Source: Bacillota bacterium | GTDB taxonomy: Bacteria; Bacillota; Sulfobacillia; Sulfobacillales; Sulfobacillaceae | Length of the DNA: 64,000 nt | Assembly (NCBI GenBank): GCA_023511625.1 | Contig: JAIMBD010000001.1 | Span: forward strand, 248,001-312,000 | Reading direction: 5' to 3' | Part shown: positions 24,219-32,178 of the stretch, in pieces | How the letters are laid out: the number at the start of each line of letters is the position of its first letter | Position numbering within the stretch: position 1 is the first letter of the stretch | The notes under the pieces: model-generated | The model's database searches: none | Told to the model about the DNA's origin: nothing | Seen by the model: the letters and a program-made list of their open reading frames with translations, nothing else | Translations under genes and position numbers: made by a program

Positions 24219-25817
24219 CTAGAATCCTCGCTGGCGGCGGCGGATCAAGCTTTTCTGCACGTCGACAGGCACCGGTCGCTGCCAGAGGGGACGGACCGGC
24301 CGCCCGGCGGTGGGCCGGGTGCGCATGAGGCTCCAGGGCAGGCGCAGCACCGCGTCCTTCCAGTCGTTCCAGCGGAAGGGGGCCCAGGGGGTGAAATACG
24401 GCGTGCCGAAGGTCTGCATGGTGGTGATCTCGGCGATGTAGCCCATGGTGACGAGGAGGATCCCCAAAAGGCCCAACGTGGCACCAGCCAAGAGCAGCGC
24501 GAAGGCGATGAAGCGCCACGCCCCGATCATCTCGTAGACCGGCGTGGAAAAGAGGCTCAAGGCCGTCAGCGTGATGACCACGATCATCTGGGGGCTGACC
24601 AGCCCTGCTTTGACCACGGCCGTGCCCACCACGATGGCGCCCACGGTGCCGATGGTGGTGGAGAGGAGCTTCGGCAGGCGTAAGGCCGACTCGCGCAGGA
24701 TCTCGATGATGAGGATCATCAGCACTGCTTCCAAGGCCGGCGGGAAGGGAAGCCCGGCGTGGCTTCCGGCGATGATGACGTAAAGGGGAGCCGGGATGAG
24801 GTTTGGGTTGACCTCGGTCAGGGCGATGTACAGCGGAGGCAGGTAGAGTCCTAAGAGCCAGCCCGCGAATCGGATGGCGCGGATGAAGCTCGAGTCGACC
24901 CAGGGGCTCGAGTAGTCCATGGCAGTGCGGTAGAAGTCCATGAGCGGGGCCGGAGCCACGAGGCAAAAGGGGTCGCCGTCGACCAGGATCACTGCCTTGC
25001 CTTCGAGGAGCCGCCAGACGGCGATGTCCACCCGCTCGGTGGCGCGGATGGTGGGAAAGACCGAATGCGGGTGGTCGCGGATGATGCCGGCGATGGTGGA
25101 GGAGTTGGCGTAGCCGTCGATGCGGACGTGGCTTAAGCGCTCGACGATGGTCTCCACCAAGGCAGGGTTGGCGACGCCCTCGAGCCACGCCACGGAGACG
25201 GTGCTGTGCTGATAGCGCCCGATCTGTAGGTCGTAAAAGCGCAGCGCCGGGTCCTTGAAGCGCCGGCGCAGCTGGGCCTTTTGGGTCAGGAGCACCTCGT
25301 TGAACGACTCCTCCGGCCCGCGCACGGCCTGCTCGCTCTGTGGCCGCTCGACGGCGCGCTGGGTGTACTTGACGGTGTCCACCACCCAGGCGTGGCCGAG
25401 GCCGGGAGCGATCACCACGGTGCTGCCGCCGGCCAGGGCCTGCAGGATCTGCGACCACGTGCGGGCTTTCTCCACATGGGCCGGGGTGAATACGGTTTGG
25501 TCCCAGGTGTCGGGGGGCTCCCGGGTGGTCAGGAGCGGGGCCACGATGTCCTGGTCGACCATGCGGGCGTCGGAGATCCCGTCGATGCAGGCCAGGATCA
25601 CCGGGCCCTGTGGGCAGGCCGGTACTTTCAGCCGGCGGATGAAGACGTCTTGGTTAAGCCCGATCCCGCCGTGCAAGCGGGCCAGCACGGCGGGGGGATC
25701 GGGCGCGAAGGTGTTGACCGACGTGGGTCCCTGAGCGAACAGCGGCAACCACGCGTCGATCCGAAACTGCAAAATTTGGGTCAGGGTGATGAGGTCGGGC
25801 ACGGCTTCGGTGTTCAC
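24219..25817 (-). CDS. gerA: germinant receptor A subunit
   Basis: A 532-residue GerA-family protein. The large N-terminal soluble domain contains FIRRLKVPACPQGPVILACIDGISD and ALAGGSTVVIAPG, and a conserved segment VSVAWLEGVANPALV. About five membrane helices follow from residue 290 on, including LYIALTEVNPNLIPAPLYVIIAG and FPPALEAVLMILIIEILRES, then a basic tail ending RRRQRGF. It is the first gene of the operon. GTG 25817 follows GGGAGGGAAGCC. A candidate sporulation-type promoter lies about 50 bases upstream. Presence of the receptor is direct evidence for an endospore former. Confidence 0.95.
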   Translation of the reverse strand: MNTEAVPDLITLTQILQFRIDAWLPLFAQGPTSVNTFAPDPPAVLARLHGGIGLNQDVFIRRLKVPACPQGPVILACIDGISDARMVDQDIVAPLLTTREPPDTWDQTVFTPAHVEKARTWSQILQALAGGSTVVIAPGLGHAWVVDTVKYTQRAVERPQSEQAVRGPEESFNEVLLTQKAQLRRRFKDPALRFYDLQIGRYQHSTVSVAWLEGVANPALVETIVERLSHVRIDGYANSSTIAGIIRDHPHSVFPTIRATERVDIAVWRLLEGKAVILVDGDPFCLVAPAPLMDFYRTAMDYSSPWVDSSFIRAIRFAGWLLGLYLPPLYIALTEVNPNLIPAPLYVIIAGSHAGLPFPPALEAVLMILIIEILRESALRLPKLLSTTIGTVGAIVVGTAVVKAGLVSPQMIVVITLTALSLFSTPVYEMIGAWRFIAFALLLAGATLGLLGILLVTMGYIAEITTMQTFGTPYFTPWAPFRWNDWKDAVLRLPWSLMRTRPTAGRPVRPLWQRPVPVDVQKSLIRRRQRGF

Positions 25818-25869
25818 GGCTTCCCTCCCTGGTCGCGGCCCACCCCACGACGCGGGCGCGTCTTCGCCC

Positions 25870-25899
25870 TAATCTTTCCGCCCTGCCCTTCACCTATTC
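25870..25899 (-). promoter_or_regulatory. candidate forespore (SigG-type) promoter of the ger operon
   Basis: On the minus strand GAATA (25895-25899) fits the SigG -35 consensus GHATR. After 18 bases AAGATTA (25870-25876) matches five of seven positions of CATHHTA. The distance to the gerA start is about 50 bases. Germination receptors are SigG-dependent in Bacillus, so the match is biologically sensible, but it is short. Confidence 0.35.
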
Positions 25900-26045
25900 G
25901 GGCCAAGCCGCCCAGCTTTTGTCAGCATCTCCCAAAGTCGGACCGGCAGGAAGTTTGGCCCAGGGTGTCGAATCGATCGCCCATCGCCAAGACCGTGTCA
26001 GGTCCACACCGCGCCGGACCGACGCCGTGCGAGGGAGGGAGCAGG

Positions 26046-27362
26046 TTGCAGGGAGCGCGTTGGTGGGCAGCTGGGATCGCCGCCTTGTTGGTGGTGGGCT
26101 TCGGCTCCTCCTGGGCCGGAGCGGCGAGCGTCAGCCAGCTGCAGCAGGAGGAGGCCCAGGCCGAGGCACAGCTCAACCAGGACCGCAACGCGTACCAGCA
26201 AAGCCAGGCGTCCATCAATTCCATCCTCGCGGAGTTGGCCCAGCTGCGCCAGTCGTGGCAGGCCGACCAGGCCACGGCGAGTTCAGCCGCCGCCCAGCTT
26301 CGGGCCACCGATGCCCAGATCCGCGAGGTGCAGGGGCTCATCGCGCAAAATCAAGCCCAGATGCACACCTTACAAGCCGAAATCGCCACCACCACCGCCG
26401 AGTACCAGCACACCGAGGCCAACATCGCCACCACCCAGCGGCGTCTTGACCGCGAGGCGACGCTTTTGGGCGGACAGCTTCGGCTGATCGAAGAGCGCGG
26501 GAGCCTCGGGTATCTGGATGTGCTCTTCGGGGCCCGCAGCTTTTCGGACTTCATCAGCCGGGTGATGGTGTTCGGGCAGATCGCCGCCGCCGCAGCGCAG
26601 GAGGTCGACCGCATCCGCCACGAGGAGTTGGCGCTCGAGGCCGAGAAGGCGGCCTTGGCCCAGCAAGAGGCGGGGCTGAAGGTCAATGAGGCCTCCCTCG
26701 AAGCCCATCAAAACCTGTTGAACCAGGAACAGGCGGCCTTGAGCGCGGCCGAGGCCCATGCCCAGGCGCTCCAACAAGCGGCCCAAGCCGATGCCCAGTT
26801 GGCCTCGGCCAAGATGGCGCAGGAGAACCAGCTCATGGCCCAGCTGCGCCAGCAGCAGCAAGCCCTCCAGCAGCAGATGGCGGCGTTGGCGGGGGAGATC
26901 GACCGCATCGCGGCGCAATTGGATCAGCTGCTGTCGCAGTACAACCAGGGCTACCTGTCGCGGCGGGCGCTGTACGATGCCATGTTGCCGCTGGTCGAGC
27001 CCATTGCCGCCAAATTCGGCCTGCCGCCGGCGCTGGTGATTGCGGTCATCACCGAAGAGTCGGGGGGCAACCAGGCCGCTCGCAGCGTGACCGGCGCCAT
27101 TGGGCTCATGCAGCTCGAGCCGGGGACGGCGGCCGAACTCGGCATCGATCCGTACAACCCGGAACAGAACGTGCTCGGCGGATGCCTGTACCTGCACCAG
27201 ATGTTGCAGCTGTTCCACGGCAACCTGTCGCTGGCGCTGTCGGCCTACAACGCCGGACCCGGTGCCGTGGAAGCCAACGGCGACCAGGTGCTGCCCTACA
27301 CCGAGGCCTACGTCGCCAACGTCGAGGCGCTGTACGCCCTGTACCAGTCCTACAGCGGGTGA
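26046..27362 (+). CDS. coiled-coil lytic transglycosylase (CwlO-like helix region plus SLT domain)
   Basis: A 438-residue secreted wall hydrolase. A signal peptide (WWAAGIAALLVVGFGSSWAGAAS) is followed by a long Gln/Ala-rich coiled coil (about residues 30-285) with the GYLDVLFGARSFSDFISR element typical of CwlO/PcsB-type N-terminal domains. The C-terminal SLT lysozyme-like domain (about 305-430) carries the catalytic glutamate in VITEESGGNQAARS, plus GAIGLMQLEPGTA and LSAYNAGPGAVE. It would cut peptidoglycan glycan strands. The pairing of a CwlO-type coil with an SLT rather than NlpC/P60 domain is uncommon. TTG 26046 follows GGAGGGAG. It is divergent from gerA. Confidence 0.9.
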   Translation: MQGARWWAAGIAALLVVGFGSSWAGAASVSQLQQEEAQAEAQLNQDRNAYQQSQASINSILAELAQLRQSWQADQATASSAAAQLRATDAQIREVQGLIAQNQAQMHTLQAEIATTTAEYQHTEANIATTQRRLDREATLLGGQLRLIEERGSLGYLDVLFGARSFSDFISRVMVFGQIAAAAAQEVDRIRHEELALEAEKAALAQQEAGLKVNEASLEAHQNLLNQEQAALSAAEAHAQALQQAAQADAQLASAKMAQENQLMAQLRQQQQALQQQMAALAGEIDRIAAQLDQLLSQYNQGYLSRRALYDAMLPLVEPIAAKFGLPPALVIAVITEESGGNQAARSVTGAIGLMQLEPGTAAELGIDPYNPEQNVLGGCLYLHQMLQLFHGNLSLALSAYNAGPGAVEANGDQVLPYTEAYVANVEALYALYQSYSG

Positions 27363-27816
27363 TTGGCGCGGCCTCCGTCCCTCGGGCAAAGCCTCTTCCT
27401 CTTCGGCGCACGAACGAGCTGCCGACGGACGGGTTGGTCGGTCTCTTGGGAAAAGGGAACGCCGGCGCCTTCGGGGGCGTGTGGAGCCCGGCCGTAGGCC
27501 GAAGGCGCCGCCGGCCGGCGGAATCGACCTCGACAGGGGGGCAAGACCGAAGGCGTTTTCGGGCAAGCCGGTGAGGGAGGTCCCTAGGGTCGCCGAGGTG
27601 GCCGCGAGCTGTCGCGCATCGGGTTTTTGGATGTGGGCTGCGTGCTCGTGGAATTCGCGGGAGGTGGTTGCCGCGTCTTGCGCCGCCACCGCTTGCTTTG
27701 TCCGCCCGGCGTGTCTGCCCCATATCGACATCTTGTGCCCCCTGGTGTTGGGCCAGAGCGACGGATTTTAGCGGGCGTGCGGTTTTCGCGCAAAGTAGCC
27801 CGGATAGGAGGGAAGG
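27363..27816. other. non-coding, structured stretch after the transglycosylase gene
   Basis: No credible ORF. It contains an 11-base perfect inverted repeat GGCGCCTTCGG (27464-27474) / CCGAAGGCGCC (27499-27509), capable of a long stem, with a further GCCGGCCGGC palindrome beside it. This could be the transcription end of the transglycosylase gene or a structured RNA. Confidence 0.45.
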
Positions 27817-28209
27817 CTAAGAGGGCGGTGGGCCGAAAGGGCGCGCGTTCTGCGTCGGCCGGGGTAGCCCTCCGGCCAGCAGGCAAAGCAGCGCACTCGG
27901 CACCCAGTAGGAATCTAGGCCCATGGAGAGGACAAAAAAGGCCATCAAGGCGGCGCCCCACAGGACCGATCCCCATCGGTACCGCCGAAGCTTCCAGGGG
28001 ATAATGGTGCCCCCGACGGTCAACCCCATCACTATCCAGAAAATCGCTTGGGGATAGCCGGATTGGGACATTGCTGTGATCACGCTCACGGCGTGGCAAC
28101 CGCCGCCGGTGGTGCAGGCCATGCCAAATGCCCCCACCAAGGCCCAAATGCCTGCCGCAAGGCTGGTGGCAGAGGCCAAAAGGGACAGGAGCTCGCGAAG
28201 GCGGTCCAT
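27817..28209 (-). CDS. small membrane protein of unknown function
   Basis: 130 residues with four hydrophobic segments (SLAAGIWALVGAFGMAC, AIFWIVMGLTVGGTII, WGSVLWGAALMAFFVLSMG, SALLCLLAGG) and two cysteines in GMACTTGGGCHAV. ATG 28209 follows AAAAGGAGA by nine bases, so the thirteen residues of the longer frame are excluded. No family is recognised. Confidence 0.7.
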   Translation of the reverse strand: MDRLRELLSLLASATSLAAGIWALVGAFGMACTTGGGCHAVSVITAMSQSGYPQAIFWIVMGLTVGGTIIPWKLRRYRWGSVLWGAALMAFFVLSMGLDSYWVPSALLCLLAGGLPRPTQNARPFGPPPS

Positions 28210-28872
28210 GGGCGGCGTTCTCCTTTTCTGCAAATTCCTCCGAGCCACGGTGCGCCCCCCTCTACTTTAGCAACGGCGAGGCAGGGACTCCATCCTCCAA
28301 GGCCTTAGGGAGGGGCCTGCTCGCCTGTCCCGGCGCTACCCCCTGAAGGGGGTCCCCGGCCGAGGGTGGCCGAAGGTACCGGATGGGCGCAAGGGATGCG
28401 TGACGGGTGCCGGGGCCGTTGGCAGCCATCGCGCGCACATCCTTTGCCCACCCCAACCGTTTTGACCGAGGCGGGAAATCCAAAACGGGGCTTTGGGCCA
28501 TTGCCCGATGCGGCCGGCGGCTTTTCGGGGACCAGACCCACGCCGCATCCTGGAAAGGCGCGGCCGTTTGGGGCCGTGACTTTCGACCCGGGGGGCTTTT
28601 GGCCCGGCCCAGGACAGGGCCCTGCGGCAGGGTCCTTGTGCGGGATGGCGTACATTCCCGATGGCCTAAGCCCTCCGGCGCGATGCGACGCAATTCCCGA
28701 AACGCCATCCGCGTGGGAATCGGGGCGCTCTTGGGCGACCTGCGGGGACCGACTGATCACCCGGTTTTGGGACCATCCGCGAAGGGCGAGCGGATGGACG
28801 ACGACTGCAGGCGGGGAGGGGGCGGCGCAAGAACGCCGCGGTGCATGTTGGCGGGCTTCAGGGCGCGCCGCC
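28210..28872. other. long non-coding stretch upstream of ftsH
   Basis: About 660 bases without a supported gene between a divergent membrane protein and the ftsH promoter. Frames here are arginine- and proline-rich and lack ribosome sites. Several inverted repeats are present, for example CCGTTTTG (28457-28464) / CAAAACGG (28481-28488) and GGGCCCTGCGGCAGGGTCC near 28617. A non-coding RNA is possible but none was recognised (no tmRNA, SRP or RNase P motifs). Confidence 0.45.
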
Positions 28873-28901
28873 TTTCCACGGAAAAGCAACTGGGTTACAC
28901 T
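28873..28901 (+). promoter_or_regulatory. candidate housekeeping promoter of ftsH
   Basis: TTTCCA (28873-28878) and TACACT (28896-28901) are separated by exactly 17 bases and each match four of six SigA consensus positions. The predicted start near 28908 would leave a 28-base leader containing the ribosome site GGGGGAGGG. Confidence 0.45.
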
Positions 28902-28935
28902 AAGGACGCGAAGAGGCCGTGAAAGGGGGAGGGTC

Positions 28936-30735
28936 ATGCAGAACCGATGGTTGCGGGGGGTCATCACCATCGTGTTGGTGGTGCTCTTCATCTCAACCCT
29001 GATGGACTTTCTCAATGCCCCGGGGCAGACGCCGACCCACGCGCCGTACAGCACGCTCGTGGTCAGCGCCCAACACCATCAGGTGGCAACGGCCCACGTC
29101 GACCCCCAGTCCCACGTGGTGACCTGGACCACCCCCGACGGCAAGCAATATCGGACCGTCTACGCCCCCAACGACACCCAACGGCTGAGTAACTTCCTGA
29201 ACACCGAAGGGGCGAAGGTCAGCATCGCACCCACCTCAGCCAATTCCATGTGGCTGTCGCTATTGGGAGACATCCTCCCCATCCTGGTGGTGGGCGGCTT
29301 CCTGTTTCTCATCTTGCGGCAGGGCCAGGGCGGAAACCGGATGATGTCTTTCGGCAAATCGCAGGCGCGCATGCTGTCCGAGAACCTGCCCAAGGTCACC
29401 TTCGACGACGTGGCGGGGGTGGACGAGGAGAAGCAGGAACTCGAAGAAGTGGTCGACTTCCTCAAGAACCCCAAACGTTATCTGGACCTCGGAGCGCGGA
29501 TTCCGAAGGGGGTGCTGCTTTATGGGCCGCCTGGCACCGGTAAGACCCTACTGGCGCGGGCGGTAGCCGGAGAGGCCGGGGTGCCCTTCTTCTCTGAGAG
29601 CGGGTCGGGGTTTGTGGAGATGTTCGTCGGTGTGGGCGCGGCGCGCGTGCGCGACCTGTTTGAGCAGGCCAAGAAGAACGCCCCCTGCATCCTCTTTATC
29701 GACGAGCTCGACGCCGTGGGGCGCATGCGCGGGGCGGGCTATGGCGGCGGCAACGACGAGCGGGAGCAGACGTTGAATCAGCTGCTGGTCGAGATGGACG
29801 GCTTTGGCGTCAACGAGGGCGTCATCGTGATGGCGGCGACCAACCGCCCGGACGTCTTGGACCCGGCGCTGTTGCGCCCAGGGCGGTTTGACCGGCAGAT
29901 CGTGGTGCACCGTCCGGACTTAAAGGGTCGCATCCAGATTTTGAAGGTCCATACCCGCAACAAGCCGTTGGCCAAGGATGTCGACCTCGAGGCCATCGCC
30001 CGGCGCACGCCGGGATTTACAGGGGCCGACCTCGCCAACCTGGCCAACGAGGCCGCGCTCTTGGCGGCGCGGGCCCGGCAAAAGCAGATCACCATGGCCA
30101 ATTTCATCGAGGCCACTGAGCGGGTCATCGCCGGTCCCGAGAAGCGCACGCGGGTCGTGACCGACCTGGAAAAGCGCGTGGTGGCGTTTCACGAGTCGGG
30201 CCACACGTTGGTGGGCATGATGGTGCCGCACGGCGACCCGGTGAACAAGGTTACCATCATCCCGCGGGGGATGTCGCTCGGCTACACGTTGCCGGTGCCG
30301 GAGGAGGACCGGTACCTGGTCACACGGGACCAGATCCTCGACCGCGTGGCGATGTCTTTGGCAGGCCGGGCGGCGGAGCAGATCGTGTTCGGCGAGGTCT
30401 CGACCGGTGCCCACGACGACCTCGAGAAGTCTACCAACTGGGTCCGGCAGATGATCACCGAGTACGGCATGTCGGAAGAGCTCGGGCCGATGACCTACGG
30501 CACTCGGCAAGACCAGGTGTTCTTAGGGCGCGACCTGATTCGGCAGCGAGATTATTCGGAAGAGGTGGCGTCGAAGATCGATCAAGCCATTCGCCACATC
30601 GTGTTTCAGCAGTTTGAACGGGCCAAGTCCATCCTGTTGCAGCACCGCGCCACCTTGAACCGGCTGGCGCTGGCCCTGTTGGAGAAGGAGACGTTGGAAG
30701 GCGAGGAGCTGCGGGAGATCGTGTTTGGATCCTGA
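28936..30735 (+). CDS. ftsH: ATP-dependent zinc metalloprotease FtsH
   Basis: A 599-residue membrane-bound AAA+ protease that degrades misfolded membrane and regulatory proteins. The first helix is residues about 7-25 and the second near 105-125 ([22 protein letters not shown]). Walker A is GPPGTGKT (197-204), Walker [13 protein letters not shown], and the second region of homology [20 protein letters not shown]. The zinc site is HESGH (419-423) in place of the usual HEAGH, and [10 protein letters not shown] supplies the third ligand region. Length and order are standard. Unlike many Firmicutes there is no tilS or hpt upstream. The next gene is convergent, three bases away. Confidence 0.97.
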   Translation: MQNRWLRGVITIVLVVLFISTLMDFLNAPGQTPTHAPYSTLVVSAQHHQVATAHVDPQSHVVTWTTPDGKQYRTVYAPNDTQRLSNFLNTEGAKVSIAPTSANSMWLSLLGDILPILVVGGFLFLILRQGQGGNRMMSFGKSQARMLSENLPKVTFDDVAGVDEEKQELEEVVDFLKNPKRYLDLGARIPKGVLLYGPPGTGKTLLARAVAGEAGVPFFSESGSGFVEMFVGVGAARVRDLFEQAKKNAPCILFIDELDAVGRMRGAGYGGGNDEREQTLNQLLVEMDGFGVNEGVIVMAATNRPDVLDPALLRPGRFDRQIVVHRPDLKGRIQILKVHTRNKPLAKDVDLEAIARRTPGFTGADLANLANEAALLAARARQKQITMANFIEATERVIAGPEKRTRVVTDLEKRVVAFHESGHTLVGMMVPHGDPVNKVTIIPRGMSLGYTLPVPEEDRYLVTRDQILDRVAMSLAGRAAEQIVFGEVSTGAHDDLEKSTNWVRQMITEYGMSEELGPMTYGTRQDQVFLGRDLIRQRDYSEEVASKIDQAIRHIVFQQFERAKSILLQHRATLNRLALALLEKETLEGEELREIVFGS

Positions 30736-30738
30736 GGG

Positions 30739-31014
30739 TTACTTCGGCCACACCAAGGCCAGGTTGTGGGGGGTGATCACCCGCAGGTTGCCCTCGCCGT
30801 TGGGCAACGGCATACGCCGCACGGCGCGTTCTGCCAGGAGGTCTAACAACAGCTCCGGAGGGCGCGGGTCCTCCTCGAGGACTCGGCGTAGGGCGTCCCG
30901 CTCGATGGCGACCGTGACCGGCTCACTCCCCTCGGGATGGCGTTCGTCGACCGCGAGGGTGACCAAGATGCGATGGGCATCGGAATGGGCGTCCACGTGG
31001 TGAATAGCGGTCAC
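30739..31014 (-). CDS. small acidic protein of unknown function
   Basis: About 88-91 residues (RILVTLAVDERHPEGSEPVTV, RRVLEEDPRPPELLLDLLAERAV, NLRVITPHNLALVWPK). No family is recognised. The start is unusual: GTG 31014 overlaps the ribosome site itself (GGGAGGTGA), while an ATT codon at 31005 stands at ideal spacing. A rare ATT start is therefore possible. It is convergent with ftsH and divergent from the AEC transporter. Confidence 0.55.
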   Translation of the reverse strand: MTAIHHVDAHSDAHRILVTLAVDERHPEGSEPVTVAIERDALRRVLEEDPRPPELLLDLLAERAVRRMPLPNGEGNLRVITPHNLALVWPK

Positions 31015-31108
31015 CTCCCGGCGATGTCAATCCGACCACATACTATACCGGTTGGCGGTTCTGCTGTCTATGGATCGCGTGCAGGACCCCCGGCAGGGAG
31101 GCGTCGGC

Positions 31109-32035
31109 ATGGCCGAAACCGCGAGCTGGCTTGGAGGCATCTTGATCCCCGTCGGCGCCTTTGTCGCGGCCGGCTTTCTTTTGCGCCGGCGCCTCGGCGT
31201 AGGCATGGGCGCACTTGGCCGGGTGGGCCTTTACGTCTTCAGCCCGGCCCTGGTCTTTCAATCGATCGTCACCTCGCGCCTCTCCGGCCATGACCTTTGG
31301 GGCATCGGGGCGTTTGCCGCGGCCATGGCGGCGACCGGCGTGGGCATAAGCCGCGCCGCCGGTCGCCTGTTTCGCCTGCCTCCAGCGGAGCAGGCGGCGT
31401 GGGATTTGGCCACCACCTTTTCCAACACCGCCAACTTGGGGCTGCCGGTGGTGGCCTTCGCCCTCGGCACCCAAAGCCTCCACGCGGCGGTGCTGTTCGT
31501 CCTCACCCAAGTGGTGCTGGTCAACACCGTAGGCGCTTATCTGGCCGGCCAGAGCGGTCTCGACCCGCGCTCGGCGTGGGGGCGTATCGTGCGCCTGCCG
31601 GCTTTGTGGGCGCTTTTGGCGGCCGTCGCCTGGCGCCTGGTCGGCTGGCCGCTACCGGTAGGACTGGCCCGGGCGCTTTCCGCCGGAAGCGAAGCCTACT
31701 CCCCGACGGTCCTGCTGGTGTTAGGCGGCGCCCTGGCCGACTGGCGAGCGGGGGAGGACCGGCGCCTGGATCGGCCGGCAGCTTGGGGATTGACCCTCTT
31801 GCGCCTGACGGTGATGCCGCTGGCGGCCGTGGCCTGGGTGAAGCTTTTGGGCTTGAGCGGCCCCACCGAGCGCGCGCTCATCCTCGAGCTCGCTATGCCG
31901 GTGGCCGTCAACGCCCTCATTCTGGCCCAGGAGTTCGAGGCGGCCCCGCTCGTGGTGGGCCAGGCGGTGGCGCTCTCGACCCTGGCTGCGGCCGTCACCG
32001 TGCCGGCCTGGCTCTGGCTCTTGGTACGGGGCTAA
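31109..32035 (+). CDS. AEC-family transporter
   Basis: A 308-residue membrane protein of the auxin-efflux-carrier family with about ten helices. Family hallmarks are the first-half segment LYVFSPALVFQSIVTS, TTFSNTANLGLPVVAFALG with the conserved N-x-G-x-P break, and ILELAMPVAVNALILAQEFEA with the matching second-half break. Members move carboxylates such as malate or unknown organic acids. ATG 31109 follows GGGAGG by seven bases; the longer frame to 31052 has no ribosome site. It seems to be a single-gene unit ending before the glycan operon promoter. Confidence 0.88.
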   Translation: MAETASWLGGILIPVGAFVAAGFLLRRRLGVGMGALGRVGLYVFSPALVFQSIVTSRLSGHDLWGIGAFAAAMAATGVGISRAAGRLFRLPPAEQAAWDLATTFSNTANLGLPVVAFALGTQSLHAAVLFVLTQVVLVNTVGAYLAGQSGLDPRSAWGRIVRLPALWALLAAVAWRLVGWPLPVGLARALSAGSEAYSPTVLLVLGGALADWRAGEDRRLDRPAAWGLTLLRLTVMPLAAVAWVKLLGLSGPTERALILELAMPVAVNALILAQEFEAAPLVVGQAVALSTLAAAVTVPAWLWLLVRG

Positions 32036-32105
32036 AAACGGTGGTGGCGGCTTTCGGCACTCCGCGAGGGCGGCGCCCGCAAGGAGCGCCAGGGTTCCAG
32101 GATTC

Positions 32106-32120
32106 GGGGGCTACGCCCCC
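32106..32120. terminator. short hairpin before the glycan operon promoter
   Basis: Perfect six-base stem GGGGGC/GCCCCC with loop TAC, bracketed by direct repeats of GATTCGGG (32101-32108 and 32121-32128). It may end the AEC transcript. The direct repeats lie where a regulator of the next promoter could bind. Confidence 0.45.
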
Positions 32121-32131
32121 GATTCGGGAAG

Positions 32132-32140
32132 TGCTATAAT
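32132..32140 (+). promoter_or_regulatory. extended -10 promoter of the nucleotide-sugar operon
   Basis: TGCTATAAT is a perfect extended -10 element (TGnTATAAT). No -35 of quality is seen. The start of transcription would be near 32147, about 32 bases before the TTG start of the first gene. The following CGGGTCG is shared with the promoter of the LCP gene at 57469-57475. Confidence 0.65.
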
Positions 32141-32178
32141 CGGGTCGCTTAGTGTGCTGGGGACAAGGGGGGGATCGT

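Noticed and set aside
27440-27520. Cobalamin-riboswitch-like start (GGGAAAAGGGAACGCCGG)
   Set aside because: No B12 box (AGCCAGGAGACCTGCC-like) follows and no cobalamin gene lies downstream; the block is explained by a simple inverted repeat.
28340-28380. T-box-like AGGGTGGCCGAAGGTACCGG near 28358
   Set aside because: Only a loose match to AGGGTGGnACCGCG; no specifier stem, no tRNA-synthetase or amino-acid gene downstream, and 550 bases from the next start.
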